Assembly (NCBI GenBank): GCA_003457135.1
Contig: DMSQ01000026.1
Location: 1-46,678, forward strand
Origin: Prolixibacteraceae bacterium
Lineage (GTDB): Bacteria; Bacteroidota; Bacteroidia; Bacteroidales; Prolixibacteraceae
Direction of reading: 5' to 3'
DNA length: 46,678 nt
The translations under genes and the position numbers were made by a program. The notes under the pieces were generated by a model, which saw only the letters and a list, made by a program, of their open reading frames with translations, did no database searches and had not been told where the DNA came from. Positions 42,066-46,678 of this stretch are shown here, piece after piece (the first letter of the stretch is position 1; the number at the start of each line of letters is the position of its first letter).

Positions 42066-42926
42066 ATGAAAAATTTCTTTGTTATAGCCATTCTTTTTCT
42101 TTCAACCGGGCTGAATATTTCAAATGCACAGACAACACAAAATGATTACATTCAAAAACCGGAAGACAAACTCATCGCTGAAGAAAAATTAAAGCTATTC
42201 TCTTCAAAATCAGACTTGCCCATTTCTGAACTGATCGTCGAAATTGGTCTCTCTTTTCTGGGAACCCCATACGTTTCTGCATCGCTCGAAAATGGATTGG
42301 AAGAAAAAATGGTGATCAACCTGCGGGAACTGGATTGTACCACATTTGCCGAAAACTGCCTGGCTTTGGCGCGAACAGTTAAATCTGGAAAAACTGATTT
42401 TGCATCGTTTGTTTCAGAGCTTGAGCAAATCAGGTACCGCGATGGAATCCGCAATCAATATCCATCCCGGCTACACTATTTTGCCGAATGGATACACAAT
42501 AACCATAAAAAAGGAATTATCAGTGAAACAGTCAATCAAAATGGCATTAAATCAGATAAAACAATCAATTACATGAGTACGCATCCTTCAGATTATCCGG
42601 TATTAAAAGATCATCCTGAACTGATTCCAGCCATTGCCAAACAGGAAAAAGAACTGACAAAAACAGGTTTTATGTACTTCCCGAAGGATAACATTCCCAA
42701 CTTATACCAACATTTACATCATGGCGATATTATAGCTCTCACCAGTGGCATTGAAGGTGTGGATGTCAATCATGTCGGAATTATACTTAAGAAAGGCAAT
42801 GAATTTTATTTGCTCCATGCCCCATTAAGCGGAAAAAAAGTACTGGTTTCAGATGGTCCAATCACCGATTTCCTCAAGCCAAACTCTAAAAATAACGGAA
42901 TAATGATTGCGCGTCCGGTATTTTAG
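42066..42926 (+). CDS. DUF1460 amidase-like protein
   Basis: A 286-residue secreted protein (signal peptide MKNFFVIAILFLSTGLNISNAQ). It carries the DUF1460 blocks FLGTPYVSASLENGLEEKMV, INLRELDCTTFAENCLALAR with the likely nucleophile cysteine, RYRDGIRNQYPSRLHYFAEW, and DVNHVGIILKKGNEFYLLHA with the histidine of an NlpC/P60-type dyad. Members are thought to be N-acetylmuramoyl-L-alanine amidase or endopeptidase-like enzymes. It is divergent from the C1 peptidase gene. Substrate is not shown here. Confidence 0.85.
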   Translation: MKNFFVIAILFLSTGLNISNAQTTQNDYIQKPEDKLIAEEKLKLFSSKSDLPISELIVEIGLSFLGTPYVSASLENGLEEKMVINLRELDCTTFAENCLALARTVKSGKTDFASFVSELEQIRYRDGIRNQYPSRLHYFAEWIHNNHKKGIISETVNQNGIKSDKTINYMSTHPSDYPVLKDHPELIPAIAKQEKELTKTGFMYFPKDNIPNLYQHLHHGDIIALTSGIEGVDVNHVGIILKKGNEFYLLHAPLSGKKVLVSDGPITDFLKPNSKNNGIMIARPVF

Positions 42927-42971
42927 ATGCCAAACACAAATATTATGGAGCTCCAAAGTAATTTTTTAGGT

Positions 42972-42979
42972 TAAATTTG
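42972..42979 (+). promoter_or_regulatory. -7 element of the first acyltransferase
   Basis: TAAATTTG matches TAnnTTTG exactly, 21 nt before ATG 43001. It rules out a TTG start at 42977. Confidence 0.5.
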
Positions 42980-43000
42980 CGGCTTCAAATTTCTGATCCT

Positions 43001-43906
43001 ATGAGCTCTTTTATTGATCGTTTTGTTGTTCTTCTATGTAAATTAACAGCCAGACTTCCGTTTTGGGTCATCTTTGGTTTGGCTGACATTTTTTATGTAT
43101 TCCTATATTATGTGGTCAGGTACCGACGAAAAGTTGTACACGAAAACCTCGTCCATTCATTTCCTGAGAAAAGTCTGGCAGAAATCAGAACGATTACCAA
43201 GAAATTCTACCATCACCTGAGTGATCTGGGTTTGGAAACCATTAAGTTTAACCAGATGACCGAAAAGCAGATTGACGAACGGTTAAAGGTTAACAATCTG
43301 GATATCTATGAAGAATACTACAACCAAGGCAAAAGTATTATCGTTTTGGGCCAGCACCACAACAATTGGGAATGGAGCGGTTCCATGCAACGTTTAATCA
43401 AAGCTCAGTATCTGGTTGTTTACAATCCAGTCAGAAAAAACAAAGAACTCGAACAATTTATTTTGCAAACGCGTGAACGGTTTGGAGCTAAATCTATTCC
43501 CGTCAATCATTCGGTTCGCACTGCGTTGGAGTTTAACCTCGCCAAACGTCCCGGAGCCCTGATCCTCGCAGCAGATCAGACTCCCCCACCCAATTCGCAA
43601 TTCTGGACCACCTTCCTGAATCAGGAAACGGCTTTTTTCGCCGGTCCAATGAAAATCGCAATTAAAACCAATCAGCCGGTAATCATGCACCATACCCGAA
43701 AAATTGGAAGAAGCCGGTATGAGGTTTTTCATTATAGGCTCGTTGAAAATCCTGCAGGAGTTAAACCTGAAGAAATTATGATGGCTTATGTACAAAAACT
43801 CGAAGAAATTATCAGGTCGGAACCCGAATACTGGTTGTGGTCGCACAGAAGATGGAAACACAAACGACCTTCCAATATTGAATTACATCCCAGAAATTCC
43901 AATTAA
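43001..43906 (+). CDS. LpxL/HtrB-type lipid A acyltransferase (first copy)
   Basis: From ATG 43001 the product is 301 residues. A hydrophobic N-terminus (LPFWVIFGLADIFYVFLYYV) anchors it to the inner membrane. The catalytic HX4E motif is LGQHHNNWEWSG (His119, Glu124). Further conserved stretches are YNPVRKNKELEQFI, RFGAKSIPVN, AADQTPPPNSQFWTTFLNQE and YWLWSHRRWKHKRP. It transfers a secondary acyl chain from acyl-ACP to lipid A or a related lipid. A paralogue follows 172 bp downstream. Its 3' end lies in a 40-bp tandem duplication that includes the stop codon. Confidence 0.88.
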   Translation: MSSFIDRFVVLLCKLTARLPFWVIFGLADIFYVFLYYVVRYRRKVVHENLVHSFPEKSLAEIRTITKKFYHHLSDLGLETIKFNQMTEKQIDERLKVNNLDIYEEYYNQGKSIIVLGQHHNNWEWSGSMQRLIKAQYLVVYNPVRKNKELEQFILQTRERFGAKSIPVNHSVRTALEFNLAKRPGALILAADQTPPPNSQFWTTFLNQETAFFAGPMKIAIKTNQPVIMHHTRKIGRSRYEVFHYRLVENPAGVKPEEIMMAYVQKLEEIIRSEPEYWLWSHRRWKHKRPSNIELHPRNSN

Positions 43907-43975
43907 TTTAAACTAATGAAATGTCTATGACAAAAATTCCAATTAATTTAAACTAATGAAATGTCTATGACAAAA
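43894..43975. repeat. Exact 40-bp tandem duplication
   Basis: Period 40, two copies, beginning AAATTCCAATTAATTT and containing ATGAAATGTCTATGACAA. The first copy carries the stop of the upstream acyltransferase gene. No difference between copies is visible, so the duplication is recent. Confidence 0.9.
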
Positions 43976-44031
43976 TTTTGACAAACGAGAGGGTGATTAT
44001 AAAACCAAAAATGATGATATTGCTTTTTTTT

Positions 44032-44065
44032 AGCCTCACCCTTCGGGGGAGGTTTGGAGGGGGCT
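44032..44065. repeat. GC-rich palindromic intergenic repeat
   Basis: CCTCACCCTTCGGGGGAGG forms a hairpin over TTCG, with outer AGCC/GGCT. Similar CCTC...GAGG elements are frequent between Bacteroidota genes. Preceded by a run of eight T's, it could also be a remnant terminator. Confidence 0.55.
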
Positions 44066-44078
44066 TAATTATAATCTA

Positions 44079-44966
44079 ATGAAAAAACTACCCGCAAAAA
44101 TAGGCGTACTTCTGCTTAAAGTCCTCGGATTTACTCCGTTTTGGTTGCTCTATTTTTGGGCTGACATTTTTTACCTGCTTAATTACTACCTGATTGGATA
44201 CCGAAAGAAAACAGTCATTCAAAACCTGAAAAATTCATTTTCTGAAAAAACTGATCAGGAAATACACGAAATTGCCCGCAAATTTTACCGTCATTTTGCC
44301 GATTTGGTAGTTGAAACCATCAAATCCTTTCAAATTTCCGATGAATTATTAATGAAGCGGTTTAGGTATAAAAATCCGGAAGTACTGAACGAACTTTACA
44401 ATCAGAATAAAAGCGTTGCCTTGCTATCCGGTCATTACGGAAACTGGGAATGGACCATGGCATTACCCAAAATCATTCGGCATCAGGTGAATGTGATTTA
44501 CCGACCTATACAAAACGAAACTTTTGACAACTATATCAGGAGTGTCCGCTCCAGGTTTGGCATGCAGCTGATGATGGCTCGTATTTCTGGACGTACCATG
44601 CTTGAACTCGAAAAAAGCGGCCAATTATCGGCCACTTATTACCTGACCGATCAAACCGCATTGAAAGATACCGACTACTGGATGATGTTCCTAAACCAGG
44701 AAACAGCGGTTTTCCCGGGAGCTGAAAAGGTAGCCTCCCGGTTTAAACAGGCCGTTATTTTTATGGATATTCAGAAAGTACGACGGGGATATTACGAAGT
44801 GGAATTCACCAAACTTTTCGATGATGCCTCGCAAACAAAACCGTATGAAGTAACCAAAGTTCACACTAAATTTTTGGAGGAAATTATCCGTAAAACACCT
44901 GAACTTTGGCTTTGGTCGCACAAACGCTGGAAACACGCACGACCGGAAAATATTTCGTTGAAATAG
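44079..44966 (+). CDS. LpxL/HtrB-type lipid A acyltransferase (second copy)
   Basis: A 295-residue paralogue of the gene at 43001. The catalytic motif is at the same place (SGHYGNWEWTMA; His119, Glu124). Shared phrases are FWLLYFWADIFYLLNYYLIG, NSFSEKTDQEIHEIARKFY, YRPIQNETFDNYIRSVRSRF, DQTALKDTDYWMMFLNQETA and LWLWSHKRWKHARP. Spacers differ widely, so the pair is an old duplication that probably adds different chains or acts on different positions. No promoter was recognised, so it may be co-transcribed despite the 172-bp gap. Confidence 0.88.
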   Translation: MKKLPAKIGVLLLKVLGFTPFWLLYFWADIFYLLNYYLIGYRKKTVIQNLKNSFSEKTDQEIHEIARKFYRHFADLVVETIKSFQISDELLMKRFRYKNPEVLNELYNQNKSVALLSGHYGNWEWTMALPKIIRHQVNVIYRPIQNETFDNYIRSVRSRFGMQLMMARISGRTMLELEKSGQLSATYYLTDQTALKDTDYWMMFLNQETAVFPGAEKVASRFKQAVIFMDIQKVRRGYYEVEFTKLFDDASQTKPYEVTKVHTKFLEEIIRKTPELWLWSHKRWKHARPENISLK

Positions 44967-44989
44967 TATCAATAAATTCATTGGCCTTA

Positions 44990-45347
44990 GTTTTTTGTGC
45001 CGCTAGGTACAGGCGGTCGGTAAAAACCCATTACAACCACCATTCTTTCGTCCCGTACGCCCGCCTGACAGGCCAATGACGGGCAGGGGACGAGCCTCCA
45101 TCACACGTTCCTTTTCTACCGACCTGTAATCCCTGACGGGATTTAGAATAAAATTCCTTGAAAATCATTAACCTTTCGTTTCAAGGATAAATATACAAAA
45201 TTGTCGGTTAGATAGTTGCGGCAGTTTATGAAACAGGCTTTTCAACTAACCGACGTTTATTCCCTGACGGGAAATCTTATTGATCTGGGCTCTACTTTCT
45301 ATTGGTATTTATGCCCTGGGGGCAAAAAAAACTTTTCGGAATCAGCC
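44990..45347. repeat. Cluster of palindromic repeats, no gene
   Basis: About 360 bp with nested inverted repeats: GGTCGGTA (45015-45022) with TACCGACC (45117-45124); inside it GTCCC/GGGGAC and GCCCG/CGGGC; then AATCCCtgaCGGGATT near 45128; TCGGTTAG/CTAACCGA around 45205-45260; ATTCCCtgaCGGGAAAT near 45260; and GCCCTGGGGGC near 45313. No gene is supported on either strand. The core CCCTGACGGG occurs twice. Confidence 0.7.
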
Positions 45348-46211
45348 TCACAATTTGTGTATATAATCAGCGCTTTCCTTAAATGTTTCGGGATCCATTT
45401 CGACGAAATAGTTCTTAACCCCACATTTTTTGGCAGCGGCAAATAGTTCTTCCCAATCAACATTGCCCTGGCCGATCGGAACCTGTTTGTCGGTAGTCGC
45501 CGACCAATCGGCCAGATGGGCCGAGATAAATCGTCCGGGGTATTTATTGAAATAGGTGGCAGCCTTGTACCCAATACTGATTACAGCCACCTGAAACTGC
45601 ATTTTAACCAATTCCGGGTCAAAATTTTCCATGAGTGCATCGTAAATCAGTTTGTCGTCAATTTTCGCGAATTCGGTATGGTGGTTGTGAAAGCCAGTCT
45701 GAATGCCCGCTTTTTTTGTTTTGGCGCCGATTTCATTCAGTTCGTCAACAGCTTTAAGCCAATCGCTCATTTTGGCGTCTTTCGGGAGCCAGAAGCTGGA
45801 ACAGATCATTTGTTTTTGCCCCGATTCGGCAGCAAAATCAATTCGTTCGCTCAGGTTATTCCGGAGTTCACCCATTCCGTAATGGGTACTTTCCAGTTTT
45901 AGCCCGGCATCTTCCACTATTTTTTTCATTTCCAGCGCTTTTATTTTCATCAGCGGTCCGAACCCGGAGCTTTCGTATCCGGGAGGCGAGCACATTTCAA
46001 CGCTTTGGTAACCAAGCCCGGCCATCATTTTCAATGTTCCGGCGAAATCTTTGATCAACTGATCTTTTATGGTCCAAACCTGAAATCCAAGTGGTTTTTT
46101 CAAAGCTTTTGAAACTGTTGCCCCTGTCAGATTCATTGGAATTTGAGAGGCCAGAACTGCTGACCCGATTCCCAATGCACTTTTTTCAATAAAATGTCTT
46201 CTATTCATCAT
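45348..46211 (-). CDS. Tat-exported sugar phosphate isomerase/epimerase-like protein
   Basis: A 287-residue TIM-barrel protein of the xylose-isomerase-like AP2E clan. The N-terminus (MNRRHFIEKSALGIGSAVLA) is a twin-arginine signal. Conserved stretches are GFQVWTIKDQL, YQSVEMCSPP, ESTHYGM, TGFHNHHTEF with metal-ligand histidines, and NYFVEMDPETF with a metal-ligand acidic residue. Such exported members are common in Bacteroidota next to sugar-acid or inositol-type catabolism, but no partner gene lies here. The specific sugar is unknown. Confidence 0.85.
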   Translation of the reverse strand: MMNRRHFIEKSALGIGSAVLASQIPMNLTGATVSKALKKPLGFQVWTIKDQLIKDFAGTLKMMAGLGYQSVEMCSPPGYESSGFGPLMKIKALEMKKIVEDAGLKLESTHYGMGELRNNLSERIDFAAESGQKQMICSSFWLPKDAKMSDWLKAVDELNEIGAKTKKAGIQTGFHNHHTEFAKIDDKLIYDALMENFDPELVKMQFQVAVISIGYKAATYFNKYPGRFISAHLADWSATTDKQVPIGQGNVDWEELFAAAKKCGVKNYFVEMDPETFKESADYIHKL

Positions 46212-46615
46212 GATTTTGATTTATAATTTTTGATTCAATAATTGTGAATGAAATGGTTCAAATGAACTTTTTGAAAGTAGCAGAGGAACCTGGCAAAATG
46301 TAAATTTAAAAAAACCTTATTTTCTTATTATGGTTCTACCACTAATTTAATTGAGAAAAAGAATGACGTTTTTTCACATTCACAGGGTTAAGCTTCACCC
46401 CGTGCTATTACATGACGGTCTTTCAGACCTATATTTGATAAGTAAATCATCGCCTAAGGGGCAACGCTCCGAAATGTAATAGCATAAGTCAAAGTGAAAC
46501 GGAGTCCTATGAAACTTGATAAAAAAAAACACGATTTCCATTAAATTAACTGTAGTTCCATTGAAATTGAAATAGAATAAGTTTGTCACTGAAAAATCGA
46601 TACCCTCTCACCAAC
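46212..46615. repeat. Gene-free region with a palindromic element
   Basis: The core element spans about 46394-46498. Outer arms are TTCAC/GTGAA, then TGCTATTACAT (46403-46413) with perfect complement ATGTAATAGCA (46474-46484), an internal hairpin GGTCTttcAGACC, and GATAAGTAAATCATCG. It is related in layout to the 12316-12393 element (both have an inner GATAAGT). No reading frame is supported here; the upstream AT-rich part should contain the promoter of the isomerase-like gene. Confidence 0.6.
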
Positions 46616-46621
46616 CACCGT

Positions 46622-46678
46622 CTTCCGTCTTCGGACTTCGGACTTCGGACTTCCGTCTTCCGTCTTCCGTCTTCCGTC
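46622..46678. repeat. Heptanucleotide tandem array, cut by the window end
   Basis: Eight 7-bp units in order: CTTCCGT, CTTCGGA three times, CTTCCGT four times, then one more base. The array continues off the window. Only two unit types alternate in blocks. Confidence 0.95.

Noticed and set aside
45310..45331. GCCCTGGGGGC followed by eight A's as a terminator of the isomerase-like gene
   Set aside because: On the minus strand the T run comes before the hairpin, the wrong order for a terminator.
46622..46678. The repeat array as a CRISPR
   Set aside because: Units are 7 bp without spacers; no cas gene is nearby.

Overview
The window looks like a chromosomal segment of a Bacteroidota bacterium, most likely a Bacteroidales/Marinilabiliales-type organism. 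The evidence is the Bacteroidota gene order parA-parB-DUF5683-LysM transglycosylase, families such as DUF6913, DUF1460 and BatA, repeated matches to the Bacteroidota -7 promoter element TAnnTTTG, near absence of Shine-Dalgarno sites, moderate to low GC, and palindromic intergenic repeats. No 16S rRNA, tRNA, prophage, CRISPR array or insertion sequence was seen, so the genus cannot be named.

Region 1 (1-9.9 kb) is a redox and oxyanion island. A partial multiheme cytochrome c on the minus strand faces an AraC regulator. A tight plus-strand gene run follows: small lipoprotein, TSUP (TauE/SafE) permease, DoxX membrane protein, Tat-exported hemerythrin lipoprotein, membrane polyferredoxin and OprO/OprP-like porin. 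A chromate transporter and a secreted metallophosphoesterase come next. The last 57 bp of the phosphoesterase exist as a second diverged copy directly in front of chrA, a scar of rearrangement.

Region 2 (10-20.5 kb) mixes housekeeping genes (pdxH, ligA, DUF6913-dapA, a GntP permease, a zinc-type CDF exporter) with two ECF sigma/membrane-protein modules. The first has two divergent copies of an ECF-like promoter (TGTAACC, 15 bases, CGTC) arranged as an inverted repeat between the sigma gene and a small DUF6249 gene.

Region 3 (20.5-26.5 kb) carries a glycosyltransferase, a HicBA toxin-antitoxin pair, a DEAD-box RNA helicase, a truncated haemoglobin, a membrane-anchored DNA/RNA nuclease and a YkgJ cysteine-cluster protein. 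It ends in a 0.73 kb stretch with no gene. That stretch has three copies of a 12-mer, a promoter, about 540 nt of helix-rich sequence and a strong intrinsic terminator. I read it as an unrecognised long non-coding RNA, the best candidate for something undescribed.

Region 4 (26.6-46.7 kb) is envelope and chromosome biology. It has a PfkB/HldE-like sugar kinase, ParA, ParB, DUF5683, an MltD-like transglycosylase, a BatA/vWA protein, ornithine aminotransferase, a 1434-residue AsmA-like repeat protein, an outer-membrane barrel, a C1 peptidase, a DUF1460 protein, two tandem LpxL-type acyltransferases and a Tat-exported sugar isomerase-like protein. The last 1.7 kb is rich in palindromic repeats and ends in a heptanucleotide tandem array that runs off the window. 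Enzyme families are assigned from motifs read in the sequence; promoters, ncRNA and system-level links are inference.
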